Below, in pieces: positions 37,533 to 48,620 of a DNA stretch of 64,000 bases (position 1 is its first letter; every line of letters begins with the position of its first letter). The position numbers and the translations under genes were made by a program. This DNA comes from Symbiodinium kawagutii (Eukaryota > Sar > Dinophyceae > Suessiales > Symbiodiniaceae), in the NCBI GenBank assembly GCA_009767595.1, contig VSDK01027192.1, positions 290,581 to 354,580 of the forward strand, in the 5' to 3' direction. The notes below the pieces were generated by a model, which was given only the letters and a program-made list of their open reading frames with translations, had not been told where the DNA came from and searched no databases.

Positions 37533-38317
37533 GCATCAGTGAAGACGTACCACGTCTCATCAGCGGCTTTGCGAATCACGCGCGGTGTGGACAACTTCAA
37601 ACACTCAGCAAACCTCCTAAGGGCACGGACGCTGGAAGCGGCCAATTTGCCACCACCACCCTCGAATGCGTGTTGAGTGATGGCCCTCATGCACAAACTA
37701 CCAACTCTACCGAACAGCTGGCCATCTGCGAACTGCATGCGGCCTCGAAGTCTCTGCGCATCAATAGTTGACATAGAACCTGACTCAAGGAAAATCATGA
37801 TAGTCTCTACCAATTCTTTGATACGTTTTTCTGTGTTCGAGAAAGCAATGTACCCCTCCGAAACCTTAGAGAAGCTAATGCAAATTCCCAGTGCGGACAT
37901 TTCTTCTGCAAAGTCACAAGCCTTGGATCCATCCTCCGCAACTACCCAGCCTAAAAGCTTGAAGAACAAGGACACAGCTGACGTTGCGTTCTTTGCAAGG
38001 GGCGACGACGTCATCACTATATAGTCATCGAAGAAAACCGTCCAAACAAAAGACAAGGCTTTTGCACCCAGATACCATATCCCTGCTGCTACTCGAAGGA
38101 AAGAGTATACATTTCTAGTGGCTCCGAAAGGAGCAGCAAGCAACTGGTAAATTTCTGGTGTCCTTGAAATCGGATTGAAGATTGCCACATACGACGCCCA
38201 CAACGACGACTCCGCCAACGCAAGCTGCTTGTATGCTGATTTCATGTCAAAGGTCCTACCTAGCACCTGAGTTTTGGGATCGAGCTTGAGCACTTTTAGG
38301 GCTACACTTGCTAACAC
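37457..38317 (-). pseudogene. reverse transcriptase domain of the retroelement
   Basis: The minus frame has GRTFDMKSAYKQL (motif A with catalytic Asp), FGATRNVYSFLRVA (motif B region) and VWTVFFDDYIVM (motif C, with FFDD in place of YxDD). A helical connection follows to the start of RNase H (WYVFTDACFEP). The fingers part (QSAKVRLIDDMSGSLIN) is in the overlapping upstream frame, so the domain is split by a frameshift near 38310. The pattern is that of DIRS-type reverse transcriptases. Confidence 0.85.
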
Positions 38318-40292
38318 ATCTGTACCCTGAGGCCTGAGGCTTCGGACTTTCGATCGCTTGCACCGACTGATTGATTAAGCTACCGCTCATGTCGTCAATC
38401 AACCGCACTTTGGCAGATTGCTTCAAGCCGAACCTCCGACTGACCACTGCATCCTGCGGCAAAGACTTCAAAGGGATGGACCCTTTGGCCCAATTGTTTT
38501 CAACTTCAAGTCGAGTCTTCTCAAGAACCGCTGCATCTATTTCATCATCCCCTGAAGAACGAGTTCCATAAAAAGCTGCAATTCTTTCAATTTGCGATCG
38601 AGATTTGAGCTTTGCCACAGTGATTTCGGCACCCTTGAAAGTGGATTCAAAAATGCCAGTTGCTGGGATATCCCCCGTGAGCTCAACTCCTTTACACACT
38701 TCATCTACTACTTCAACATCATCATACCGGATGTCCTGTAGCATGGCCTTCCACAAGAGTAGCCGTTTGGGCCTAAGGATATTGGACATGTGTGGAGGCA
38801 TTCCCGCCTTTAGCTTTTCTTCCTCAGCCTGCAACTGATGTGACACATGTAGCCATTTCTTAAACCACCGCGTTCTACTCTCAACCAGTTGTGCAGCTGG
38901 GCTGTTGCTGAAATTATCTGCCACCGCTTCTGAAAGCACTTGGGGCAAACACGAACCAAAAGCTTTTGGGTGTCCTTTGGTCACAGCTTCAGCGATGAAT
39001 TCCTCAGGCGTGAAGGGGACTCCCCAGGCTTGCTGACCTATATGATCGTGAGGGGATCCTGGGCGATGCACCTCCTGCTCTAAATCAACCATATTATCCT
39101 TACTCTCAACCCCCTTTACCCGAAGTGGAGCGATGCGACGAAGTTGGGATTCGGCAGGAACTGCAGCCACAGGGGCGGAGCAGTGGCTGGGAATGATCAA
39201 AGGTTCCTTCAACCGTTGCATGGGAAACACCAGAGCTTTTTGCATTGTTTCCATGGGCCCGGACACTAACATGACTTGTTTATGCTCGGGGACCAAAGGC
39301 GGCAACTTGGATGCCTTGGGTTGCTCACCTGCAATGGCTCGAATGCGTTTGAGAGGTGCCACACGAGTGTCTGGACAGAACTCTGTGGCGGGCGGTTTCC
39401 AACCACGGTCAATCAAAGCAATGGAAAAACATCTAGCGATGGCACGGGCGAGCGGGAATGGATAAGCAGTTTCTTCGGCGGTGGAAAAATGACTGCCCTC
39501 CTCAGTGCGCACCAAACCCCATGGCTTATGTTTGCGAAATTGACTTTCACCCGGACAACATTTGTTGAGGGTCAAAAAACTTTTGCGGTTAAACGCTAGC
39601 AACGTCCATTTGGGTCTCTGACCTCCATATCCACAAGCTTGATGGGCAGCATACATCATGGGAATATTCTTCTTAGTCCAAAACATGGTACTCCAGTACG
39701 AGGATCGTTTAGGATTTCCAACAACCACAATGAGATTGCGATCATGTGCAACTTGCAGCAAGGTGCGAACGAATGCATAGAGCTGATTTGCCTTTGATAC
39801 CCGTTCTTTTTGTCGAGGAATAAGGAAAGGCAGCCCTTCCGGGAAGCGCCATGTTCTCCAGGGTTTGGGACATGGGATCTTCCGTCCTTGAGCATCTCTC
39901 AGCTGAATCAAGCGTGCTAGTGAGAATGTACCACAGGGTGGGGCTATAAACAGCAACAAGTCCTGTCCTTCTATCGAAATGAGGTCCAATTTCTTGGCAG
40001 TTGAGGTTGCTTTTGAAAAAGTGTGCTCACCACCAAATGCTCCAAAGATACCTTCAGACTTAAGCGCTGCAGTTACTCGGGCTGTCCCGCAAAAAACCTC
40101 TATGATCACAGGGCAATCAAAATTGAAAGGTGAATCTTCCAAAGGGTCACCATCTATCTCGCTCCGCGGCAAAACTGAGGCAAAAGGCGGCACCTCCTGA
40201 GGATCCTGCAGGATCGGCTGAAGGTTCAAGGGGGCAATCGACGGATGCGAGCTCTCTGCAAACCTAGTCTTCTTTGCCTGCGGGTCTGCTAG
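38256..40292 (-). pseudogene. methyltransferase-like domain and start of reverse transcriptase
   Basis: This open frame runs on after an in-frame TGA (40295-40293) that separates it from the Cys/His cluster. Counting from the TTG at 40229, residues about 43-53 (IEVFCGTARVTAA) look like the SAM-binding motif I of cytosine-5 methyltransferases. Residues about 96-103 (APPCGTFS) resemble the Pro-Pro-Cys catalytic motif IV. Residues about 168-177 (VVVGNPKRSS) sit where motif VI (ENV/ENP) is expected, but Glu is replaced by Gly. The middle part has no recognised domain. The last 60 residues are reverse-transcriptase fingers. Methylation activity is inferred only and may be lost. Confidence 0.7.
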
Positions 40293-40538
40293 TCAAGCAG
40301 ACTTTGATTCGTGGAATGTGATGGGATGCAATCCGAAGCACTTTGCACATACATGGAGGCCTCGTTTACATCTAGCCCCTTCTGCAGCTTCATCACAACC
40401 ATCACAGTTGTACGGAAAGCAAATTGGGTTGTTGTCTGGATCGTTTGCCACTCCCCCTAACCGGTGGATGGTTGGGGGCACCCTTTGCTTTCCTTTGCTT
40501 TTGCCATAACCCTTTCCCTTGTTCCAACTCTTTTGCAT
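40293..40538 (-). pseudogene. Cys/His cluster (zinc-knuckle-like)
   Basis: A Lys/Gly-rich stretch (NKGKGYGKSKGKQR) is followed by CDGCDEAAEGARCKRG, then CAKCFGLHPITFH. This is a probable nucleic-acid-binding zinc site linking Gag to the polymerase part. It is in frame with the methyltransferase frame but cut off by one TGA. The Gag frame upstream is in another phase. Confidence 0.7.
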
Positions 40539-40555
40539 GAAGTTGCTCTTGACCC

Positions 40556-41560
40556 TTACAACCTGCTGAGTGGGCTGCTGAGCTTTTGGTGCGATGGCTT
40601 CGGATGCTTCTTGGTTGGCGACGTTGTTGAATCCTTTTTGGCAGGCAAAGGCATCAACGCAAAAGAAACCTGATAGCTAGTGAGAGCTTGCCCCAACGCT
40701 GTGTCCAGTGCCAAATCCCCTGCATCGTCACGTTTTGGTCTGACATTGTTTTCAATCATCAACTGAAAAACTGCCTTGTCTGCTTGTACCAATTGGCTCA
40801 CCGTGCACCCGCTATATCCTGGAGGCGGCTCTCTGCGCAAATGACTGAACAAAGCTGCAATGTACCTAGCATAAGGTTCATGTTGAACCAAATCAGCAAA
40901 CACCAAAGCGATTCCTTGACGATTGAACGCTTCCTGCACCTGTAACGCTGATGAAGTCGTCATGTCTGGTGTGTCCTTGTGCTCCTTGATCACCAGGCTG
41001 TCCGAGGAAATCTCCAACTGCTTCGAAGGGTTCTTGTGATGCAAAACCTCGCGCGTCCTGGAAATGCACTTCTCCGGGGGAATGTAACGAAGCTCATTGA
41101 GTTGATGCATCGTGGCACAAATGTCGAGCAGGCCATGCGCGGGCTCAAGATGCCCTTCGATGACCAGGCCACGCAACCTGGCTCTCACTGCATTCATCTT
41201 CGATTCTCTTTCGGCAGGCGGTACGCGCTTCGTCGATGTTGGTTCAGGAACGTTAATGGACTCCTTCAATGATGCCAGCACCAGAGTTTGGCTCTCAAAT
41301 AAGAGCCTCTTCGCAATGCTTGTTGTTACCCAAAGCTCGAACGCATCATCTGCTATGGGCTGTCCTGGTTGTCCATGAGCATAGGCCACGCTTCCGTATG
41401 TTGTCAAGCCTGCTGCGCTCAGGCCTCGTCTCAAACCCTGTGACACAGCCAAGTCATTGAGTCGTTGAATGAACTGGGCCTGTGAATCAATGACAGTTGC
41501 CATGGCTTCAAAGATCACTGAGTCTCCAAGATTCCTGAAGCGATAGGTGCCTGAACAACA
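40556..41560 (-). pseudogene. Gag-like protein of the retroelement
   Basis: Minus frame with a plausible ATG at 41503 (MATVIDSQAQFIQRLND). It contains KRLLFESQTLVLASL, RVPPAERESKM, IEGHLEPAHGLLD and PPGYSGCTVSQLVQADK. I recognise this as a pattern common in dinoflagellate retroelements and transcripts, upstream of methyltransferase/reverse-transcriptase parts. It probably forms the particle or binds RNA. The frame ends at 40556, one phase away from the Cys/His cluster, so a frameshift separates them. Confidence 0.6.
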
Positions 41561-42094
41561 CATACGAAAAGTAAATGATGAGGTGTATTTCGGCTGACCA
41601 AATTCAACTGAATTGGAGAAGAAATCTTGCACCTGCAACAAGTTGGAAAATGCAAAGCGGTTGACACGTCGCAACTTTCCTGTTGTTTTGGGGCCTCAAC
41701 CCTGGACCCCACGAAGTCCTTTCCCAAGGGCCTGAAATTGAGAAAAACAACGGGTTTTCAACTACTTCCTGGGGTCAGCGCGCTTAAGATGAAAATTGGT
41801 ATTGACACGTCAATCACAGCAATTAGTAGAGAAACTGAACGCTTGTCAAAACCCTTGGTTTGCATACAAAACCGACGTTGAATCATCATGCTCTTCACAT
41901 GCATGTACACGCCCTTGCTCCATGAGCCGGCTACAAATTCACGGCGCCACGCAACCATGATTCATCGGTGCCCATGCAACCGAAAGACATGAACGCAACG
42001 CATCTTCACTGGCATCCATGCGCCATACCCTTGTCATGGCCTTGCACATGACCCTGCTTGACGCATATGGCGTCTGCAGCTCAAGCTTTTCCCC

Positions 42095-44318
42095 TCAATT
42101 AAGCGATCCACGCTTAGCAGCCTGCACTTTGCAAAGCTTACACATCCCTACCCTGTCCAAAGTTCCGCTGAATTTAGGCGTCAACACCTTTCCACATGCC
42201 AGCACCTTAGATGCACAGCAGTCCATGACAGGATCAAGGAAGTGGACACATCCCGAAGTGATATGCTTATAGAAACGGGCAGGCGGCTGCTGTACAGGCT
42301 GAACTTTACGCACCTTGTTGACCTGCGGCTGAACCGATGAACTACTCGAATCGCTTTCATATGAGCTCTCATCTTCTGATGACACTCCATGGATCATCAC
42401 TGGTTCTGCCTCGGTCAAATCAGCAAATGGAAGGAGGCAGTCTGGATCCACTTTCACCAACACCGTATCCTCGCTCTTGACGGTGGCTGATTCCACATCC
42501 GACGGTTCCAAGGTCTCCATGCCTCCCGATGGCTCTGAAGTTCGATACAGACTTCGAGGCGCGTCAGGATGAAATCTGCCTTCTGCAATTGCTTGAATCA
42601 CACTGGACAGTTCAGATACTGCTCGAATTGCAGCATCTCTTGCATACACATTCGAAGATTCCATCGCCACTCCAGTATGCCGACCCAACATGGATTGATC
42701 CTTCGGGCGTACACCGTACTTGGCAGCCCACGATAACGCCGTCGCCTTGAGGCTATGAGAGGACACACGCTCAACTGCAGGCGTGCTGTCAGTCACCCCA
42801 GGTTCGAAGATCAACAGCAGCAAGTTCGTGATTTCCGTCGAAATAATGCCTCTCGAGCAACAACCTTCATGCCTCGCTCTCCGCAATGGTCTCAAAAGGG
42901 GGCCCTGCACTTTGCCTCCAAATGGCGAACCAACCCTTTGGAAAGCAGCCTGAACATCTTGGATCCACATTCGTCCATGAACCCCGTTTGTTGGCATCAC
43001 TATCGGCAAAAAGTGTAGCTTTTTGCGCAGCTGTGCGTGAAGTCTTGTGGTGAGCTGTTCGGATCTGAAAGTACCCAACTTTGTCTCCTACATCCACCTC
43101 GACATCCTCAATGTATGCCAAGTCAGAGTGTCTGCATCTACCATATATAGCAATCAACAGGTAAGCAAACAGTGCCCTGTCAAAATCCGTCACCGCCTCG
43201 TCCTCCACTTGCGCATGAATCCATTTCACCTCATCCACTGTTAGTACCCTGGCTTGCTTCAAGAACCGCTTGTCCTGATACAACAACTCTGCACTTCCTT
43301 GCAACCTTCGACTGCTCAAGATGTGTTCCAAAGCAAAGCCAAAAACATAGTGCGCATAACGCAACGCTGACATGAAGCTTGCACCACTGGTAGCCGCACT
43401 GGCCGAATCCTGCAGATGACACATGTAGCGCCACACCAACTCTTCGATGAACGGGTTGTCTGCTTCAGGGGCCACAATTGCACACCAGCTGAGATACTTC
43501 AACACGCTTGAAGCCCTAGCCAATGCTGTGTTTGAAGACTTCGATCCAATGACAGCTCTGATGACCCTCTGGGCTTCCACTGCTGCTGCATCATCGTCTC
43601 CTAAGTTTGCAATCTGCCTGCCAGTGACCGAAGCTAACAAGCAACGTGAGACAACGCAATGCCACTTGGATATGGCTAAGTCAGTTTTCGCCGAAAGTTG
43701 CTCCATGAAAGTACTGTCGGAGATTGCCATAAGAACTTTTTCATAATACGCTCCACTCAGCACTGGGACAGGGCCGTCCGCTTCAAAGGCACTCGCAGAT
43801 TGGCTGTCAGCATGCTCTGTACCGTGAGGCAACTTGACCCAATGAGAATTGTTTCCAATATCAATTGAAGCACTCTTTGAAACGCTGAAAAGGTCTTTGC
43901 AAAATCCAGCCCAGGGCATCAAAATTTGGTTACCAGTAGAAGTTGCTGCAAACGAAGTGGCCATGAGCTGAGAAAAACTCCTATCGCTGAGCACAGGGCC
44001 TGAAGGAAGCATTGAAGCTCCCAGTCTCAACGCGGCAGGTTCAGAATGCGAAGCCTCCTCAAACTCATGCTTGACATCGCCTACAATCTCAAAATGCTCA
44101 TCTTCAAGATCGCTAGCACGCCACCAACCCGTCTTCAATCCAAAAGGGTTTGCACTACTGGCAGCTACCAGCTGATCAGCGCCATCAGCCTTCTCATGAT
44201 CATGAACTTCTTGAAATTCATCCATTTCATCTTGAGAGCTGCACAAATCAACGACCTGGGCTCCCTGCGGTCTGTTAGGCAGCGCCAACATCTGACAAAG
44301 CGATATCCTCTTCTGCAT
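42095..44318 (-). pseudogene. tyrosine recombinase of the retroelement (split by frameshift)
   Basis: The first frame (44318-42867, 483 codons, ATG start) has an N-terminal acidic region, a core-binding-like helical part and, near residue 396, YGRCRHSDLAYIEDVEV with the first catalytic Arg. HHKTSRT, the likely catalytic Lys strand, follows. The second frame (43078-42095) carries SSHSLKATALSWAAKYG (His108, Lys111), LGRH (His134) and NVYARD (Tyr145, nucleophile). The frames overlap and must be joined near 42890-42930, so this copy is broken. After the catalytic domain come a Ser/acidic linker and a Cys-rich tail (SGCVHF, CCASKVLACGK, CKLCK). The enzyme would integrate a circular DNA copy. Confidence 0.85.
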
Positions 44319-44530
44319 TGAGGTTGAATGCAGTTCCTATCTTTCGTCTCCATGGCATGTTGTAGCCCCCCTGTTAGCCGATGATAAAGAATATTCCAGC
44401 AAGAAAATCACAGCAAGAGGACCTGTGAGAAATCCAGCTAGCCAAGGTCGCAACACACGGCCAAGACAAAGTGGGGGCGGCTTGTTTGCAGCTTTGCCGC
44501 GAGCACGGGCTGATATGCGCGGCGAGTGGA

Positions 44531-44550
44531 ACAGCTTTGGTTCCAAAAAC
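44531..44550 (-). repeat. 20 bp terminal repeat copy A1
   Basis: Exact copy of 36674-36693, located upstream (minus strand) of the recombinase start. Confidence 0.8.
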
Positions 44551-46463
44551 TAGACGACGGTTGGCCCGAGAGCGAAAAGGTGAAGTTTAAAGAAGCGTGA
44601 AGAATGAACCGTTTTTTTAAGAGATGCAATATATCATTTTGATTTTAACATGTTATTTGAAAAACGTTTTAATGAAATATGTATTGTGATGTATTGTTTG
44701 GAAGATGAACAGAAAAAGATAAATGAAGGAAAGAGAAGGTGGTGGTGGGGAGAGAGGGGAGGAAGGCGGAATAAGAAACACAGAGAGAAAGAGATGGAGA
44801 GGGAGAAAGATTGATAGATAGAGCGACAAAGAAAAGAAGAGCGAGGTGTGAAGCTGCGGAACGGGGACAAGCAATCCAATGTAGATGCGTGTCCGTGAAA
44901 TTCATCAGATTGGCCTCCCATTCTTACACGGATCGAGTAGTGGAGCCCTACTCGAAACGAGTCGGCTCTCAGCCTGTTCTCCCAGCCATGTGACCGGCGC
45001 AAACCCAACAAAGCGCATTAGCCCATCGCCTCTGTTGTCATATCCTGCCGATGGCGCAAGCCATCGTCAGAACGTTGGCCCCAAGTTATGCGTATCCGCG
45101 TTCCCCACCACCGGCCAACGTGGTGTCAGCCATGCGAAAGCAAGCTGTTTGGTAAGGATTTGTGCTCGGAAGCTGGACTGTACAAAAGATATCCTTACAC
45201 CGACAATCCCTAAAGTAAGGAGATCACGTTGGACAAGCAGCGCTGCGCAGAATTTTAAGACCATCACACAGCTCCAGCCACAAATGTGGGACGAACGAAG
45301 GACCGGAAGTAAAAAGACGATGTTAAAGCAGCAATAGAGGACGTATATTCAGATATATGTGTTGAAATTATGTAAGCTATAATGAAAATGATGATGCTGA
45401 TGTTAATGAAGACGATGATGCAATTGATCAAAATTTGATAAGGTGGATGATGATACAAATGTTTAATGAGAAAGAAAATGTCGAAGGCGGGTTGTACAGA
45501 GATCTGCGCGCGCGACGGATGTATGCTGATAAGAAAAAAATGGTCGGGTGTTTGTGCTGCGCGCATTGTCCATAAAGTTTCCAGCCTCAGCACGTGTTCG
45601 AAAAGAAAGGCAGGCGCGCGGCAAATGAAACTGTGACCAAACATGTTCAACGAAAACTTGCATTCCAAAGCGTCTTGCGTTTCAAACATCGCGTTTGCAA
45701 TCTTGCACATCTTGAGCGCGAGTCTGGATTGATCCATCCTCAGCAACACAATTCCATTTCCAATGAAGATATTCACGACGCAAATGGTGAGTCCATTGCT
45801 TGCAAAGACCTGTATCAAGAAAGCGCTCGATCCATGTCACACGGTCTTTTTCCTATAGCATACTCGCGCCTATATTCAACCATCAAGCCCGAGCAAGCAA
45901 TAGAAAAGTTTACGCTTTCCGAATGCGAACTGCAATTTCTTCCTTTCACCATCCGCATTGAAGAACCGCATTGATCAAGCAAACAACTTTGCACTGTTCT
46001 TGGCTTTAACATATCATTGTCAATGATAACCATGCGCACTGACTGAAACAAGGAAATGACGCTTCAAAGCAAATACTGTGTCAGTCCAAAAACTCGAGGC
46101 TCGAACCATAGCACCGACAATTCTCTGTCGAACACTGACGCGCCAAAAAAAGGCACCACATGACATTGCACATCACATGTTTGAAATCGAAACTCTTTCC
46201 ACTGCATAAGACCGAGGCTCAGACCACGGGATGAGTGGCTCGCAGAAAATCGTCAACATGTCAGGCACGAAAATTCATTCATTGAAACCAATAATACAGA
46301 GGACTCTGACTGCGCGCCGCCAAAACATGCCCGGACAGTCCCGACAGCATATAGTAGCACGAGCAGCTCTGCTGAATTCCAAGTGTGGTCAACGAAGGTT
46401 TGACATGACATGCATTAAACAAATGCTATTCAAACTCCTAAATCCAAAACAAAGTCTCAAAGC
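44551..46463. other. no gene recognised
   Basis: There are purine/pyrimidine-rich tracts (44700-44830) and short frames. A plus-strand frame at 45594-45974 of 126 codons shows no known motif. Confidence 0.5.
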
Positions 46464-47217
46464 AAAAACGTACCGGAAAGCCAAACATACCAGCGCAAAA
46501 AAAGCACCACAGCAAAACGTTCCACAGAAAAACGTACCATATCAAAACGTACCAAGACAAAACATACCACAGCAAAACATACCACAGCAAAACATAGCAA
46601 ATCAAAAAAAAAATCAAAACGTACCTCACCAAAACGTATACAAGGAGGCAAAACGTACCAGAGCAGAACGTTCCACAGCAGAACGTACCAAATCCAAACG
46701 TACCAAATCAAAAAGTACCACGACAAAACATACCAATCAGCAAAAGGTATAGCACAGCGCAACGTACCAAGATCAAACGTACCACGGCAGAACGTACCAA
46801 GAGCAAACCTACCAAAGCAAAATGCACAATGTACCGCAGCAAAACGTACCGAGAGCAAACGTACCACAGCAAAACGTACCAAGATCAAAGGTACCACGGC
46901 AAAACGTACCAAGAGCAAACGTAGCAAGAGCAAAACGCACCAGAGCAAAACGTACCACAGCAAAACGTACCAAGAGCAAAACGTACCAAGAGCAAAACGC
47001 ACCAAAGCAAAACGTACCAGAGCAAAACGTACCAGACTAAAACGTACCAAGAGCAAAACGAACCAAGACAAAACGTACCAAGACACACGGCAAAACGCAC
47101 CAAGACAAAACGTACCAAGACAAAACGTATAGCGCAGCAAAACGTACCAGGAACCAAGACACAACGTACCAGAGCAAAACGTACCGAACAAAACGCACCC
47201 AGACAAAACGTACCAAG
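46464..47217. repeat. AAAACGTACC minisatellite array (about 750 bp)
   Basis: More than 45 copies of a 10 bp core AAAACGTACC (variants AAACGTACC, AAAACGCACC, AAAACATACC) are joined by short variable linkers CACAGC, AAGAGC or AAGAC. The typical period is 15-16 bp. Both strands are open over long stretches only because of the repeat (plus frame NVPQQNVPRANVPQQ). Confidence 0.95.
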
Positions 47218-47225
47218 AAGCAGGT

Positions 47226-47482
47226 CCAAAATCGCAATTTTACCTCAGTTTTCGACGTTCGATGTTGAGAAAACGCGGAACGGTCACGACTGAGAATTCA
47301 AAATCGCATTTTTACCTCAGTTTTTGACGTTCAATGTCGAGAAAACGCAAAACGGTCAGCGGCGACGCTTCCAAATCGCAATTTTACCTTAGTTTGGAAC
47401 ATTCAATGTTGAGAAAACGCGAAACGGTCAGCGGTGACGCTTCCAAATCGCCATTTTACCTCAGTTTTTGACGTTCAATGTC
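47226..47482. repeat. four tandem copies of a 71 bp unit
   Basis: The units start near 47226, 47298, 47370 and 47441. Each has AAATCGCAATTTTACCTCAG, then GACGTTCAATGTTGAGAAAA and CGGTCAGCG. Copies differ by several substitutions, and the last one is cut short. Confidence 0.9.
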
Positions 47483-47490
47483 TGTGAAGA

Positions 47491-47554
47491 TGATGCTGAT
47501 GTGATGATGTACAGATGTTGTTGATGATGCTGATGTGATGAAGTACAGATGTTG
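47491..47554. repeat. two copies of a 34 bp unit
   Basis: TGATGCTGATGTGATGATGT plus ACAGATGTTG at 47491-47520 recurs with one change at 47525-47554. Confidence 0.9.
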
Positions 47555-47604
47555 AAATACGACTGATTTTTTACGAAGAACCCTTCGCAGGCGCTCTCGG
47601 GAAC

Positions 47605-47733
47605 AATGGAATTAATTCCCTTCACCCTCCCTGAGCAGACATGTAGACGTCGAGATACATAACGATTCAGATCGAGATGGAATTTCTTGACAAGGACAAA
47701 GGTAAGGCGCTATCAACTAATTGACTGCATACC
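47605..47733. repeat. dispersed repeat, copy 2 (about 129 bp)
   Basis: Second copy of 36694-36818, same orientation, ending at the same sequence GACTGCATAC. Confidence 0.9.
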
Positions 47734-47826
47734 ATGCGCAAACACATGTTGCTTGAAGCATAATACACTGAGATGGATGAATGGCAAGCAACAAGACACG
47801 GATGATCGTGAGCTTCTGGCAGCAAA
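47733..47826 (+). repeat. inverted repeat arm 1 (94 bp)
   Basis: Reverse complement of 51508-51601 with roughly ten differences. It includes GCGCAAACACATGTTGCTTG and CAAGACACGGATGATCGT. Confidence 0.9.
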
Positions 47827-48002
47827 TTTTTGCAAAAGGAAGATAGGCCGTACGTCGTCCGCCTAAACCGCAACGCAAAGACCGTAAAATTGCTCCAAAA
47901 ATCGATCCACTTTGGGGCCAAAATGCGGACCCCAAAACGGGGCCTATCCTTTTGACAAACAAATTGCGGCCTCCATTTTTTTTTGCTCGCCTGCATCGCC
48001 TT

Positions 48003-48130
48003 GGTAGCACTAAGCTAAGGTCGATTAGAAGCAGTGAAACAAGTGAAACAAAGTGAAACAAAGGTGAAACGGACGAAGCTTCGAAGCCTGGAAGCGAAGA
48101 AGCAAACGAAGCAAAAGAAGCAAAGGCAGT
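48003..48130. repeat. imperfect GAAACAA/GAAGCAAA repeats
   Basis: Purine-rich short repeats (AGTGAAACAA several times, then GAAGCAAACGAAGCAAA). Confidence 0.7.
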
Positions 48131-48362
48131 AAAACTGCGAAAATTATGTACATGCATTGAATTCCCCGCCTCACTAGTCCTCTGCATGACCCTGTGTAGT
48201 GTTCGGCAAATATGCGTGGCAGTTGGCGCTGTAATGGCTAGACAAAGCCAGCTCTTGCACCAAAGCAGCACCCAGTGTGCATCGAAAATTCGGCGGGCAT
48301 TGTGATGCTGTATGCCGTAGTTGCAGTCAATTTCTGTTAGTAAAAAAAGTTGTCCTGCAAGA

Positions 48363-48620
48363 CAGCAAAGGGTTTATGCAGAGCGACGGCAAATTTGCCG
48401 AAGCACGAAAAGCCACAGCGAGCTGATAAGCCATGAAGGAAAAAAACCATGTGGTTGTCCGGCTCAGCGAGCCATAGAATAGCTGGGTATGCAGCAAAGG
48501 GTTTATGCAGAGCGACGGCAAATTTGCCGAAGCACGAAAAGCCACAGCGAGCTGATAAGCCATGAAGGAAAAAAACCATGTGGTTGTCCGGCTCAGCGAG
48601 CCATAGAATAGCTGGGTATG
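48363..48620. repeat. exact tandem duplication, 129 bp x 2
   Basis: 48363-48491 and 48492-48620 appear identical base for base, beginning CAGCAAAGGGTTTATGCAG. The period is 43 codons, so all frames continue across. A minus-strand frame contains the duplicated peptide LHGLSARCGFSCFGKFA, but no family is recognised. Confidence 0.97.

Larger units (their letters stand above)
36415..44550 (-). mobile_element. tyrosine-recombinase retroelement (DIRS/Ngaro-like) with methyltransferase-like domain
   Basis: Reading the minus strand, the order is: tyrosine recombinase (44318-42095), Gag-like frame (41674-40556), Cys/His cluster (40538-40293), methyltransferase-like domain (40292 onward), reverse transcriptase (to about 37600) and RNase H (to 37047). 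The 3' end has two 228 bp direct repeats (37044-36817 and 36642-36415). A 20 bp repeat, ACAGCTTTGGTTCCAAAAAC, lies between them (36674-36693) and again upstream of the recombinase (44531-44550). This resembles the A1...B1-A2-B2 split direct repeats of Ngaro/PAT elements. The recombinase-first order differs from canonical Gag-RT-RNaseH-recombinase. Several frameshifts and one stop make this copy inactive as assembled. Confidence 0.7.

Noticed and set aside
46231-47237. Plus frame of NVPQQ repeats and a 249-codon minus frame rich in Leu/Trp/Val that looks like membrane segments
   Set aside because: Both are translations of the AAAACGTACC minisatellite. The apparent membrane pattern is periodic and has no start context.
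47226-47482. 71 bp repeats as a CRISPR-like array
   Set aside because: Units abut directly with no unique spacers and the genome is eukaryotic. It is an ordinary tandem repeat.
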